Shown here piece by piece: positions 10,709-22,793 of a DNA stretch of 64,000 nt. The position numbers were made by a program, and so were the translations under genes. Below the pieces are notes generated by a model. It worked only from the letters and a program-made list of their open reading frames with translations. It was not told where the DNA came from and searched no databases. Position 1 is the stretch's first letter. The number at the start of each line of letters is the position of its first letter. The DNA lies in contig CM042032.1 of NCBI GenBank assembly GCA_023525975.1, forward strand, positions 72,872,260 through 72,936,259, given 5' to 3'. This DNA comes from Smallanthus sonchifolius (taxonomy: Eukaryota; Streptophyta; Magnoliopsida; Asterales; Asteraceae).

Positions 10709-13149
10709 TGTAAGGCCCCTCTTTAAAACACTTTTCTTATTACGAAAACATACAGCAGAAGTCTTAACTCAAAATAGTATTTAACATTTCATAACGTTAT
10801 CGTCATTAACTTTACCTTACGAATGCTTGCACACCGAATCGAGTAGCACCACTCCCAAGCCAAGATACGTCGACCACGAAGCTTACCTGTAAAACAATCT
10901 AACGTATATACAAAGTCAGCTACGCTGAGTGAGTTCTAATAGTTTAATTTAATTAAAAGCCATCTTTTCACAATTATTAATTATCATTACTCAGGACCCT
11001 CCGGTCCTTATAAAGTAGTTTCATAAATTATCATCATATAGAAAACCCTTGTTATCTTATGATATCCCAAAGGATTCACCACCCCAGACTCATCCCGCTA
11101 TTCTAACTCAGTAAGTCTCTCCGACATGGATCAACCGACTTAACCAGCCCTAACCAAGACTCTCATAAGCCAATTGACACAACAGTTGTAAACACAATGT
11201 CCTCATCCCGACACAACGGTCAATCTAACCCTATACACCACATTAATATCCTTTACTCACCACGTCAGTATCGTCTCACACACAATAATTATAACTCAAC
11301 ACTTGTATGAAATTTAACACATATATATGCACACAAACACATACCTCATTACTACACCCTCGTCAGGGTTACCCTCATCAGGGCGTTCGACACACCTCGA
11401 GCTCATCACTGTCCTGTTGAACATTATCACCTTTGGTGACCTCCCGAAGGACTTCGTCCCTCACAATCCCGTTTGCTGTGTCATGAAGACAACGATGCAA
11501 ACACAACACACATATAAACACAAAATATCACACTTCATTTATAGGACTCATTAACTACAACTGCACCCTACACACAGAAGTAGGATAACGAATCCTACAT
11601 GTATTCATAAGCGTTTAGGTTATAAGCCAACTCACCCGTCTAACCCTTAACTTTACACACATCAATAACTCTTTTACTCCTAGCTCACATAATCTCATAG
11701 GCACCCCACAGACCCTCCTACACATCAATGAATGTTTTAGTGCATAAACACATATGGTTAAAACCCAAAACTTTTAACACGTTTAATATGTTTAACATCT
11801 CTTGTAAGTATGTACAATACCCCCAAAAACAGTAAAACGTTTAAAAGAAGGGGATTAGAAACTCATTGATTTGAAGATCCCTCTCACGTACTACAACGGT
11901 CTCCTCGTACGAACCCGAACCTATTAACGTATGATCACATAGTCAGCGTACATCCTAAACATGTGTCACTACGTAAATACATAAATGTTCCTGATACTCG
12001 TCTTATCCGCACAACCCCCCTTCACCATGAAAAACCCTAATCCATGTTCATGTGATTCGGACCATCCTTGACCCATTTGAAACTCGCATGCCCAAACAGC
12101 TTCAACCCATGCACGCACATACATGACCATGCAATCTAAAATCCCACGAGGGCACGCGTACTCGAACCGGATCTCATACCCACATGCAAGCCATGCAACG
12201 TGAAAGTTCAATTGCGAATGCATGAACCCATGTCGGCTCCTCATTGCATGCATGCCTTATGAAACCCTAGCCGAGCCCGCCGTGCGCCACCGCATACCAC
12301 CGCGTCCCCCGCATAACCACCCTACTTCTCGTGTTAGTTCTATCCGGCCAACACCACCATGCGTCGTCATCGTCTTCCTCGTCTGCAAACCCTATATAGC
12401 TCACATTTTTCCCTCCTCTACACACGCCGCTACAGCGCCACCACGGCTGTCCTCACAGCCTTCCCCGCCATCGCCCCCGTCGGGCTTGCCTTCACTATCG
12501 TGCCTCCTCCCTACAGCTCCTCCTCTTGCTCGCTGTAGGAATCTAAACCCTATGGTTCTTCCGCTCCTTCCTTACCGTCCGACCCAATCACACCCGTGAC
12601 CACCCTTTCGAAACTACCTGTTGCACTCGGGACCCCGACCTCAGCTGACCACCACGCTGCCACCCACAGCCATTCGCTGCCGTGAACACCATTACGGCCC
12701 TCCATAAATAATACCGGCCACCAACCCGAAACACTAACCATCCATGCAAGAAAATAAATATACGGGCGTAGCTTAAAGATTACGGGGATTACCTGGTCGA
12801 GTTAGTGTCGTCGAGTGATCGATTTCCTTCTCCTCCGGGCGGCCACCTTCCTCCCGTAGACCTCCTCTCTCTCGTTTCCTGTTTTCGACCATCGCACCCA
12901 TTCCTAACCGATTAGGGCCTTAGGGTTTTCATTAGGTGGTATATAAACCACCCCAAGTTCTATCCCGGTCCCTCTAGTTCTAATTTGATCATAATGAATC
13001 CAAACCATTCCTATTTCGGCTAACCGAGTCTGTTTAATGTCATGAAAACGTTCCATGCAAGACAACCCCTGCTCCACATTTAGTTTAATATAGACTCGGG
13101 TCACTCACTAACCCAAACCCTTAACTTTTCAGATTTTCGGGATGTTACA
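10709..13149 (-). mobile_element. Solo LTR, gypsy type, second copy of the 7,040 family (2,441 bp)
   Basis: Ends TGTAAGGCCCC and GGGATGTTACA, flanked by the perfect 5-bp duplication acact (10,704-10,708 and 13,150-13,154). It shares the terminal sequences and several blocks (ACGATGCACACAC, CAGGGTTACC types) with the solo LTR at 7,040. On the minus strand a TTTATATACC box (about 12,939-12,948) is followed by ACCCTAAGGCCC, supporting minus orientation. Nothing coding is inside; the proline-rich open frame at 12,222-12,599 is spurious. Confidence 0.84.
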
Positions 13150-14581
13150 ACACTTTCAAACGAAATAGTTTTTGGTCGAAAAATATTTCAACCGAAATAG
13201 TTTTCAAACATAATGTTTGCAAATGAAATAGTTTACGGTCAAAAAAGATTTCGACCGAGATAGTTTTCGGACATGATGTTTTCGAATGAAATAGTTATGG
13301 GAAATGGGACATTTAGAACGATTAGTTTTCGGTCAAAAAAAATTTCGACTGAAATAGATTTCGGTCTAAAAGAATTTCAGACAAAGATTTCGGACGAAAT
13401 AATTTAGTAGTAATTTGTATAGTTCGTGACTATTAACAGATCCGTTAGCCTCCACCCGGCTGAAGTTTAGTTGATGAGTGTGTTAGGCTCTGTAAAGTCA
13501 GGTGAGTTCTAGAATCCCTATTTTTACTGTTTTAGGGCGGTGTACATACTCAAGAATTAGACGTTTATAATAAATGTATTTTATTACTTAAACGTTTGCA
13601 GAGAAAGATAAGGACAGTAACGGTTTATGTAAATGAACATTTTGTAAGAAAGAAAGATAACGGTTGTTTAATCGAATGTTTTACAAGAAAGAATGGTTTA
13701 TTCAACAATATGTTTTATAAACAGAAAGATAAGAAAAAATGGTTTATTTAACTATATGTTTTATAAACAGAAAGATAAGAAATAAAGGTTTATTTAACTA
13801 TATGTTTTATAAACAAAAAGATAAGAAAAAATGGTTTATTTAACTATATGTTTTATAAACAGAAGAGAAGAAAGAATGATTTATTTAACTATATGTTTTA
13901 TAAACAATGAGAAGAAGAATAAGTCAAATACATTGTCTAATCTGTCAAGAGTATGAGACCTAGATAATAAAAGGCTTGGGGTAGTAGCGTAGTCTTAGAG
14001 GCTGGTGCTACCCTAAGCATAGTAGCAAGTCTTGAGGTAGTAGTATGGTCCTTGAGACCAGTGCAACCCGAAGCTCATTTTCAGTCATGGACCGAGACCA
14101 TGACGTACCATGAGAAAAATCAGGAAAGTGCTCGGCAGGACACTGTAACGAGGATGTTGTACAACTAGTTAAGGTGAGTAATGATGGTTACTCTAGCGGC
14201 GACGATCGCTAAGTAAGAATGAAGAAGCCCGCTTGGGGGCACTGAAAGTGGGTATCGACCTTTGGACGTTGAGCCTTAGGGAACAATACCTGCGAACAGA
14301 AGTTCCTTCGGGAACACAGAGGGATAGTGTCGGCCTTTGGACGTTGAGCCTTAGGGAACAACACCTGCCTCGGTCCCTTCGGGGACACAAAGACGCTTAT
14401 AGATGAAAACAAATTGCAGACGTTAATGTATAACTTAAAGAAAAGAGCACGAAGTAAATACGTATGTATTTGAAAGAAGAAAGCAAGATTTTATTGTATT
14501 AAATGAATAATATAACATGAATATTTAAAGAACGTTTTCTTTAAGAAAACTTTTTTATAAGGTTAAAGAAAAATTTGAACT

Positions 14582-16123
14582 TGTAAGTAACATCTGCCAC
14601 AAAAAAATGTCCAATAATTTCCAGGGTTAGAACCTATAAGGACTTGTGTATCTAAAATACCAAAGTCTAGGGTTAAGAATGAAAATTCTAGAAACTGGTT
14701 AGATATCGGACTGATATCTCATTTCATATCGGTCCGAAGCGAAATATGATCGGATATCGGACCTTTCTCATAGCGGTCTGCAATATGTCATAGGTCGATT
14801 ATCGGACCGACATCAGTTCATAACGGTCCGACAACCTCCCTTTAGCCGCAGTTTATGGTGCTACCATGTGTCCAATGACTCAGCCTTAAAATATGACGCG
14901 TGTCACGATGTCGGACTGACTTGGACCACATAACGATCCGACATGCACCAAAAATATGTGTGGTCCAATCAGATGTTGACGTCTAGGGCTGACGTGGGCA
15001 TGGCTGGATGTCGGACCGACATCCCTCTCATATCGGTCCGACATGGACCCCGATTTCAGCCTATAAATAGTTGGGCGATCTCATTCGATTTTCTTCATCC
15101 AAAACTCAAATCCAACTCTCAAAACTTGTTCCAGGAGGTCCCTAACCCACTCCCGACGATCCCGGTCCAACTCCTGCTCGGTTTAAGAAGAAACACTTAT
15201 AGAAGTGCTGATACGCTAGAAGAATCAAGTTAAGAAGATAACTTTATAATCTTAGAGGCTCATTCCTATTATCAAGGTGAATACTTTATCTCTTTCAAAA
15301 CATGTGTCAAACATTTACATTTATGAAAATGGCCAAATAAAGGTTAAGGGAATAATGCTCAACGTTCTTCTACGTGGAAGCATTCAGGCCATAGGTATAC
15401 GTAAAGCTTGGAAGGGATACACGGGTCTCAAGTGAAAGTCCCGGATTGCGGCTGGTGCTTATGTTATAACAAATTCGGAGGCGTAGACCTGTCCGTTGTT
15501 ATAAAACATGACGCCAGTGTATACTGTGGTGTGATTAGATTGAACAAAAAGTTGTGATTATGAAATTAATACTTGTTTGTGCCAAATGATTTTACTATCA
15601 AGATAATTGTATTCACCAGCGTTCGCACTGACGTTTCATTTTCAAAATGTTTTCAAGCAATGAATAAAATGAAAAGGAAAAAGGGATACAGGCAGACATG
15701 AGATCTGACCCAGGAATGAATACTGAGAAAGGATAACTTGCGCGTTGGATTCTCAAGGCTCGTGCATAGGAAATCCTAAAAGGTGAAAGAGGATATAGGA
15801 CCAAGGGACTTATCAAACTTGGATAGTACTATTTCCCGTGGCTTGAACTTGTCTATAAGACAAGTGATGTATTTGGTTTCAAACTTTTTTTTGTAATCAA
15901 ATGAAAAAGGGTATTTAAATCCCTATGTTTATGAATTAAATACGAGACTTTCAGTTTCCAACTAAGTCTTGATATTTACAAGGACAACCCTCGAGGTTGA
16001 TCCAAATGTTGAAACAATCCTTATAAAAAAGACTTCCGATGTGTTTTATAAAAACTCTAAAATCAAAACAGGTACCAATCGGTGTTGCACACGTCCAGGG
16101 GGTGCCTGAGGCAGGGTGTGACA
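14582..16123 (+). mobile_element. Third LTR-like insertion, probable solo LTR (1,542 bp)
   Basis: Begins TGTAAGTAACATC and ends GGGTGTGACA, the kind of terminus found on LTR Y as well. It interrupts the chromovirus 3' LTR, but the flanks (gaact left, ctgac right) do not match and about 95 bp of the host LTR is gone, so there was a deletion or a recombination between two copies. U3 holds repeated TCGGACCGA and TCGGTCCGA palindromes; the best is 15,007-15,023, followed by a TATA box at 15,061-15,069 on the + strand. No coding sequence is present. Confidence 0.65.
15061..15069 (+). promoter_or_regulatory. TATA box of the 14,582-16,123 LTR
   Basis: CTATAAATA stands 16-17 bp after the last TCGGTCCGACAT palindrome half and is followed by a pyrimidine-rich leader with CTTCATCCAAAACTC. 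This arrangement fixes the orientation of the LTR as plus. Confidence 0.6.
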
Positions 16124-16305
16124 CTGACTGCTGCTGACTAAGGCTGATATCCAAATAGTTTTAATGTTATGAATGTTGAACTACAAGTTTTAATTAACTC
16201 CAAAAATGTAAAGACTTCTGATATTGATTTTATTATGTATATTCAAGGTTTAAAAACTATGTTTGCTAACTATGAGAGTAACCTGGTTTGGGTCCTTTCA
16301 GCGCA

Positions 16306-17400
16306 CTACGATGTCCAGGTCTGCTTCGACCAAGTTAGTGGAGCAGCCAATAGGGTAAACACGGGGTCGTGCCTCTTTGGGCACAGCCCGTCCAAAGCAG
16401 CCTATAAATAGGCCATTTCTTACACCATTTTGGAGAGAGCTTGGTTAGAGTTTGTTAGCCATTGTGTAGAAGAATTCTCTGTAATATTTGGTAGTTAGTT
16501 TCAATTTCCAAGATTCTAGATTCAATTATCAATTTTGAAATCTTGTAATGATGCCTTTGAGTGTTTATACAAGTTTAATCTTTGTTGAAGTAGTTAGTAT
16601 GTTTATGGATTAAAAAAATGGCGGGTGTGCGTGACTTCAAAATGTGATCTTTTAACATTGAAAGTGGATCCGCACAACCGTCAGAACGACTTACCAACTT
16701 CATGATTCGTTGGTTCGGGCATTCACACTTCTATGTCTATGTAGAGTCGGTGTGTTAGTTACTTGGAATGGTGCTAGAAGTTGTGAATTGTGAACGCGGT
16801 TGTAAAGATCCTTGCTTTTTAATATACAGTGACTCAGTATTCTAAAGACTTGAATTTATGCATTACCACTACCTTTGTGGAGAGGAATCAACGCAAAGGA
16901 ATCAACGCAAAGGAATCATAGTGATTAGTGTGTAAAGTACCTTATCTAAAGACACAATTTTGATAAATTAATTCCGACATTGAGATGATTGTTATAGTGG
17001 CAACTTTCAAATATTGTTGTGGGAGTTAATGTCCCGACCTGGGAGTTACTCCATCTTTTGCACTTACGCACACATTATCACTGATCTTCAAGAATATGAC
17101 GTGGTGTTCTAAACCAGGAACGATGTCTAGCTAAACATAGTGGTTGTCATGTTGCTCAGACCGGGAAGAAAAAATCAACCGAGCCATAGAGTCTAGCGAC
17201 TTAAGTGACCGCCTGCTTGCAATATAGTGAATTTTTGAGAATCCATAAATAAAAGATAACTACATCATTGGATGGAATTCGAACCAAAGTGATTTATTCT
17301 TGTTATTGATTACTTCTAGCCTTTTTTTATCTTTTCTATAGCTCCCAAAATCAAAATCAAACAATCATTCAAATTCTGGAAATATTAGACATCAACCAAA
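16306..17400 (+). mobile_element. Right half of the older LTR-like sequence, TATA at 16,402
   Basis: It continues the sequence at 1-233. It holds the palindrome CACGGGGTCGTG (16,360-16,371), a TATA box CTATAAATA (16,402-16,410) and a transcribed-leader-like tract (TTGGAGAGAGCTTGG). The remaining 900 bp is non-coding. I cannot find a clear LTR end, primer site or coding domain, so the right limit is arbitrary. Confidence 0.38.
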
Positions 17401-19343
17401 GTCCGATACTAAGAGTATGTATATCCTTGGATCAATACTATAGTTTTGATGGATTTATAATATTTTAATAGGGTATCTATAATGAGATAAACAGATAATA
17501 ACTCTCCTACAATATATTAAATTTTGTTGCATCTTAAAATTCTATCTCTTTTCATAAATATAAGATTATTATTATATAATTTTATTTAATAAACTATCTA
17601 CTTATTGTACTAAAAAAAGTATTGACTGATGTACCTAATTATTTTAACTTTTAACTATATTACCACCATTTTGACAATTGCATTGGACATATTGTGGGTC
17701 ATGGTTAATAAAAGCTTTAAAGAAAACAAATAATAAAAAACAAACATTTATGGAGGATTATGCTTTTACAACTTTATAGAAAGGAAAGGGTATTATTCCT
17801 TGTCTTTACAATCGGGCAACTTTTCCTTTTGTTGGCTAAAAGTCACAAAACACGTCTTCTTGGAAGGATCAACATCAACTTACCACCACTACAAATCATT
17901 ATATCCCGTGATTCACATTTTTCTCCAATCTAACATAGAATATATTTATTCTACATTTGAAGCTTTGGATCTAAAATCTTTCATCGGTCTTAGAAAGACA
18001 TCCTACAACTATGGACTCGTGCCTGAAGTTATGGGCTTAGGGTGAAAGTCCGTCTATTTTGGAACCCTCGATGCGAGGTTTTGAGCGCCTAGAGCACCAC
18101 ATCGAGCCTTGATCGGGACTACTCTTTAGTCACATGCACGTTTTAAAAAAATAACACATATTTTTAATGTTTCTTAACCTAAAATTGCGTCTGACGTGAG
18201 TAGTATATATAACTGTAGATCTAAATCTCCCAACAGGCCAACGAGGATACAACAAATATATTCATTTTAGATTGGAGAAAATTAATCGCTCCCCCCTCCT
18301 CAGGACCTACTTGATGGTCATAGTTGGATCCCTGATGGCCCTCGGAACCGTTTTAACATTCTCTTTCTATCTTGTTACATTTATACAAAGTTAATGATAT
18401 CAACTCTCACTAAGGCAACCAAAATACTTTGTGTCCCCGCTCAGTGGTGGATGCTGGTAGCATCAATACATATTCTCAACGGAGAAATTTTATTGGTCCA
18501 AAACGTGTGCTAAAATCAAACATGACAAATTAGCTAATGAAAAGTCAAACATCACATATTGGACTTAAGTTATGGTTTTCACGTTTATCTATAGTGGGTT
18601 TTTGACTCGTTTCCAGGTCGAGAGAGACTTCTTATGTGTTATGAAATCGTATTTTATACTCGAGCGAGAGCTAGAACTCAATAAAGTTTAAATCAATTGA
18701 GTTCAAGTCAAGTTTGAGTGACCATAAAAAGCTACAAACCGGTGTTAATCTTTCTTAAATCTAAATGTTTATCGAACACCGTCGTTTTATTTTCTCCAAG
18801 TCTTATAAAACAATAAAAAATTAGAAAAAAAAACATAAGTATTGTTTGGTTCATGATCATAAATTAAGCCCAAGAAATGAATAACACTAATAAACCCAGC
18901 CCATTTAGTTGTTTACAAGATCCAAGGGGCCACCATGTGGGGCTGGACTCTTCATCTTCCTAACACAAAAAGAACAAATCTAGAGGCCAGATTTAGTCAT
19001 GTAGCATCATCAAAATTATAATCCGTTAATTTCACTTTCTTTCAAATAAATATGTTTGTAACTAAATCAATAGAGATTTATATAATTTGGTTTGAAAAAC
19101 CGAGTTTAACGGGTGTTGTTCACGGTTTAAAACTTGGAATTCATTGTATAAACTCCTCTGGTCGTTTATCTTTAGTATTTTTAATTTTAATTTTAGAATA
19201 TGCAGTTATGTAGTAGTGTAATATTCATAAACCGTATTTATTATTTTTAAAAACTTTACACAGTGTAACGATTTTAAGAATCAAATAAAACAAAAAACAT
19301 GTTTAAGCCATCAAACTGAACTGTTTTGGCCGACTCAATCAAA
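17401..19343. other. AT-rich spacer, no gene recognised
   Basis: Mostly AT-rich sequence with many stops in all frames. A short open frame at 17,800-18,045 has no recognisable motif and looks like chance. I see no RNA gene, terminal inverted repeats or promoter that I can support. Confidence 0.5.
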
Positions 19344-19450
19344 TCAGTCAATCTACGAATGAGTCGTGCATTGACCATGGATAACAAAGGTTGTCTAAGT
19401 AGAATTGTCATAATACAATCGATCTACGACTGAGTCATGCATTTACTATA
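19344..19450 (+). repeat. Two-copy tandem duplication, period about 75 bp
   Basis: AATCTACGAATGAGTCGTGCATT near 19,352 recurs as GATCTACGACTGAGTCATGCATT near 19,420. The copies differ at several sites, so the duplication is old. No function is suggested. Confidence 0.55.
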
Positions 19451-19534
19451 TGTCTTATGTCCATTATTTCTTAATTTATTTGTTTTGCTTGTTTTATCTT
19501 TTGGAATTTTTTTTTTTGGTAATAATTTAAGAAT

Positions 19535-19880
19535 GTTGAATATGAAAATACGAATAACTATATTTGTCATTTAAGGCAGATGTTTATATTTTTGTTGTTA
19601 TCAAAATATACAATGCATTTTCACAAGCCAAATTGCTTCAAGCCTATGATGTTTTGAATTTAAAATCCGATGCTTCAAACTGACAATGACGATTACCTCA
19701 AAATTTGACCATTGAATATGAAAATACGAATAACTATATTTATCATTTTAGCCAATTTTTATTGTTATCAAAATATACAGTGCATTTTCAGAAGCCAAAT
19801 TCCTTCAAACCTATGATGTTTTGAACTTAAAATCCAATGCTTCAAACTGATAATAACGAGCACCTCAAAATTTCTCGCTT
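19535..19880 (+). repeat. Two-copy tandem duplication, period about 177 bp
   Basis: Both copies start GAATATGAAAATACGAATAAC (about 19,537 and 19,714) and end near CCTCAAAATTT. They are about 90 percent alike by eye. The second copy ends just before the copia LTR at 19,901. Confidence 0.75.
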
Positions 19881-19900
19881 TAAATCAATGGCTTAGGTAG

Positions 19901-19919
19901 TGTTCAATATATTTAGTAG
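19901..19919 (+). mobile_element. First 19 bp of a plus-strand copia LTR, split from 46,952-47,160
   Basis: TGTTCAATATATTTAGTAG starts with the LTR dinucleotide TG and ends with agtag, the target site of the minus-strand copia element. On the far side of that element the sequence at 46,952 continues to a TATA box, a terminal CA and a copia primer site. The two pieces together make a 228-bp LTR. Confidence 0.6.
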
Positions 19920-20608
19920 TGTCAAAACATGGATAAACAGACCAAGAATACACAAAGAACTCTAATAAATTTCCCAGAATTTGAATACAACTCAACCCAA
20001 GAGAAAACAAACAGGTAATCAGATCATCAACACAATGATCCAATAACTCCACTAAGACTAGAAGTAATACAGGTTCAACAAAATGATGAACTTGAAACCC
20101 TAAAAATGGAGAAGACAAAGACTCAACAGAGAAAGAGAGAGTGTGTGTGTACGCAAAGAAACCCTAAAATCCATCTTCTCCTAATCTTATCCTTTATATA
20201 CGCGCTCAAAGAAGTTGGATCACTTGAAGCCCAGTAGCAACGTCCTTAAGCCCAAAGCATCTACACTCCAGCTCCAAAGCCCATCAGCAATCCTAATAGG
20301 CCCATCGCCAATAGTCCAACATCAATACTGATATGCCCTAAGTTATACATGTTTTGCATGCATAATAATCCCCATATTATGATACTAATTGATTAATAAC
20401 CTTTCAATTGATACTTAAAACGTTAATATTTCGTAATTGCAAGTTATTCGGTGTCTTATAGATAAACATAGCTAAAATCAATAAAAAAAACACCAAGGAA
20501 TCAAGCTTCTAGAAGGATTATTCCCGAGCTTTGACCCCCAAGAAGTCAACCAAGGTCAACAATAGTCAACAAGCAGCTAAAAGACAAAACTGGGCAGTAG
20601 GGAAGGGA

Positions 20609-20724
20609 TGCACGGGCATGCATTGCACTCCCTTGCTCCCCAAGCTCTAGTTACACTGTCCAGTATACCTTGTTTGATTACCGAGGTGTTTGCATGCCCG
20701 TGCAATCCAATGCACGGCCATGCA
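20609..20724 (+). repeat. TGCACGGCCGTGCA-type palindrome array upstream of TATA
   Basis: Three imperfect copies, the last ending 16 bp before the TATA box. The right LTR of X has a perfect 16-bp copy at 24,035-24,050 plus three more down to 24,172. The partial LTR at the window end has copies at 63,747-63,760 and 63,767-63,780. They are conserved in position across three LTR copies while the surrounding sequence drifts. Confidence 0.75.
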
Positions 20725-20740
20725 TTGCTCATTTTGAGGC

Positions 20741-20749
20741 CTATAAATA
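20741..20749 (+). promoter_or_regulatory. TATA box, left LTR of X
   Basis: CTATAAATA within GAGGCCTATAAATAGGAGG. The identical context occurs in the other two LTR copies of this family (24,187 and 63,898). Confidence 0.65.
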
Positions 20750-21137
20750 GGAGGGTTGGGTTCTTCATTCCACACACCCTACCAGACATTATTATAGCTC
20801 AAGATAGTCCGTTTATGTAGTTTAGAGTAGAGAGTAGAGAGGCTCCTCCTCTTTGTCCGTAATAGGGGAGCCTACGAAACTCAGCGTTACGCTAGTTAGT
20901 ATGGCCATTCGTGGCTAAACTCTTTGTATTGCTAGGGTGAAGATGAAGTTTGGTGTATGTTAATGTTCAACGTATTAATCTAGTGCTATGTTTATGTCTT
21001 TAACTATTCGCTCTTAAAACCACATTCTAGGTGGGCTTTTTATTCTTATCTAAACTTGTCTTTACACTTGTGAGTGTTCTTGATTTTAAAGTGAAAGACC
21101 TTAAAACCTTTTTAATCAAACTTCTCTTGAAACTTGT

Positions 21138-21566
21138 GACTCACATGTTGTGAACTATTTGATTGTGCACCAGATGAATTTGAAGTAGTTGCAGAAAAAC
21201 CAGATTGATACGAACACCCAGAAGAATTATCCACATTACAATCTTGACCATCCCTAGAAAATAAGGCAACTCCATATCCAGATTTAGCAGCAGCTTTTGC
21301 AAAATACATGGAAGGATCTTGAACATGCTCCATATTTGTTTCTTTCTTCTTTAAATTCAACTCATGAGATTGTATTTTCCTCAACACATCTTCTAATGAC
21401 ATTGTCTTCTATCTAGCATTCTCTTTGATAAGCACAAAGTACACATCAAATTTTGATGGTAAAGCATCAAGAAATTTGTCATTGATCTCTTCAGGTTCAT
21501 ACACCACCTCTACACTGACAAGTTCACTAAGCAAGTGATAGAATCTTGTAGTGTTCTTGATTTTAG
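21138..21566 (-). pseudogene. gag: copia gag fragment inside X
   Basis: Read on the minus strand it encodes part of a copia capsid: FYHLLSELVSVEVVYEPEE, FLDALPSKFDVYFVLI, then, after a stop, MSLEDVLRKIQSHELNLKKK. That pattern is typical of the UBN2-type gag of plant Ty1/copia. It differs from the gag of the surrounding copia element (45,201-46,058), so it came from a different family. It lies exactly where the left LTR of X breaks off, as if captured in the rearrangement. Confidence 0.7.
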
Positions 21567-21895
21567 ATATGTTGTTGATTTCACAAGATCATGTTTTAAA
21601 TTTACAAAATGATAATTACTTTAACTTAAAACACACACAATAGGCAAGTGTACCTATCGCAGCGTAATATAGTTTAGGTAAGAACCAAGTATCGAACCAA
21701 TGGACACGGTCGAGTTCCAATACTCAACGTTTGTTATCGTTTAGCCGGTTTAATTAGGGAGTGAGTTTTGTGTGCTTGTGAAGCAGAAAAGTAAATGACG
21801 GTAAAGTAAATGCCATAAAAGTAAAAACGTGCGTGAAGTGTGTAGCAGAAATGTAAATAACAGAATAGTAAATAACAAGAAAGTAAGTATATCTA
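21566..21895 (-). repeat. Inverted copy of the X LTR end
   Basis: This is the reverse complement of about 25,030-25,355, the 3' part of the right LTR of X. It includes the segments with GGTACACTTGCCTATTG, CGACCGTGTCCATTGG and the repeated TAxAGTAAATxxC motifs. With 24,9xx-25,355 it forms a large inverted repeat about 3.1 kb apart. It is not the expected direct end of the left LTR, so an inversion or template switch occurred. Confidence 0.75.
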
Positions 21896-22793
21896 AACTT
21901 GTTATAACAGAATATTATTATCTAAATTCGTGTGTTTTAAGCAGAATTATTATAACAGAATATTATTATCTAATATCTAAACAGAATTAGAGATTCAGGA
22001 CAAACTTGTTTTCTCAAAGTAGTAAAACTAAACTCGTGATTTTCTACCCATTTGACTAAAACTTTACTTTCACCAAAACTTATTTTCTTAAAAACCCTAA
22101 AAATTTGAAAAATTTTAAACCCTAAACGTCTTTGAGTTCGAGCTTAAATAAACAAAAAGGAATAAATGGAAACATGGCAAGTAGAAACACATGGATATTA
22201 TGCATAACGATTCACTAAACCCTATCCCATCCGTTTTTCATGTGAGAATAATCTGAGCCTTTTCATGAGCATTACTATTATCATATTTTCGCATGCTCTT
22301 TTGTTTGGTATACTGAGTGTTTTTCGATCGGATTTTATGCATAATTAGAACGTGTATGACTTATACATATCATGACCATGAACTAGTAATTGTAAGGAAA
22401 TGATTGAGGCACCTAGGACTTTATTACCCTTTTATACTATCCTTAAACCCAAAATACCAAAAACAATATCCGCCTAGATAGCCCTTTGAACCTTAGCCTT
22501 TTCGTTTCTATTACCCACATTTATCACCATGCCAGCTTTTCGTAAACACCGGTTATTGGCTAATTGTCTTAGAGATGGAGAATTATTAGTTTATCTTATG
22601 TCTTTATTTCAGGCACACAACCGTTAAGACAATCTGGAAAGAATCTGACTTACTCAAGGAATTGGAATATACAAGAAGAAAATTGATATATTAGGAAGGA
22701 ACAGTCGAACGATCTACATGGAAGATATGAAAAAATTATTTCACGGAAATTGAGGAATAGGATTTATTGACAAAGCAGTCTTGATTAAAAAAA

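Larger units (their letters stand above)
234..16300 (+). mobile_element. Ty3/gypsy chromovirus, Tekay/Del-like, degenerate, with three nested LTR insertions
   Basis: Both LTRs start TGTAACATCC and end GGGTCCTTTCA, and the element is flanked by a perfect 5-bp duplication gcgca (229-233 and 16,301-16,305). The order is LTR, tRNA-Met-type primer site, gag with zinc knuckles, protease, reverse transcriptase, RNase H, integrase, chromodomain-like C-terminus, polypurine tract, LTR. That order and the C-terminal chromodomain place it among chromoviruses; Tekay/Del is the best guess from the long LTRs and integrase tail. The footprint is 16.1 kb, of which about 6.4 kb is later LTR insertions. Stops, frameshifts and lost catalytic residues make it non-functional. 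Confidence 0.88.
10164..16300 (+). repeat. 3' LTR of the chromovirus, interrupted twice
   Basis: It starts TGTAACATCCTG and ends GGGTCCTTTCA followed by the duplication gcgca. Own LTR sequence is 10,164-10,708, 13,155-14,581 and 16,124-16,300; the rest is two inserted LTRs. Around the second insert a stretch present in the 5' LTR (about 2,200-2,295) is missing, so that event was accompanied by a deletion. Many substitutions and small indels separate it from the 5' LTR, so the element is not recent. Confidence 0.84.
20329..21137 (+). repeat. Left LTR of X, truncated
   Basis: TGATATGCCCTAAG start. It matches 23,757-24,557 closely, including three TGCACGG(C/G)C(A/G)TGCA palindromes (20,609-20,622, 20,691-20,704, 20,711-20,724), a TATA box at 20,741 and the GGCTCCTCCTCTTTG leader. 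Similarity ends at GAAACTTG near 21,137. Confidence 0.8.

Noticed and set aside
12222..12599. Proline-rich 125-codon frame
   Set aside because: It lies within a solo LTR in C-rich sequence, is not conserved in the sister solo LTR and has no domain.
20577..20820. Small frames on both strands, repeated at 24,004-24,265 and 63,643-63,971
   Set aside because: They span the palindromes and TATA region of the X-family LTR; conserved as DNA, not as protein.
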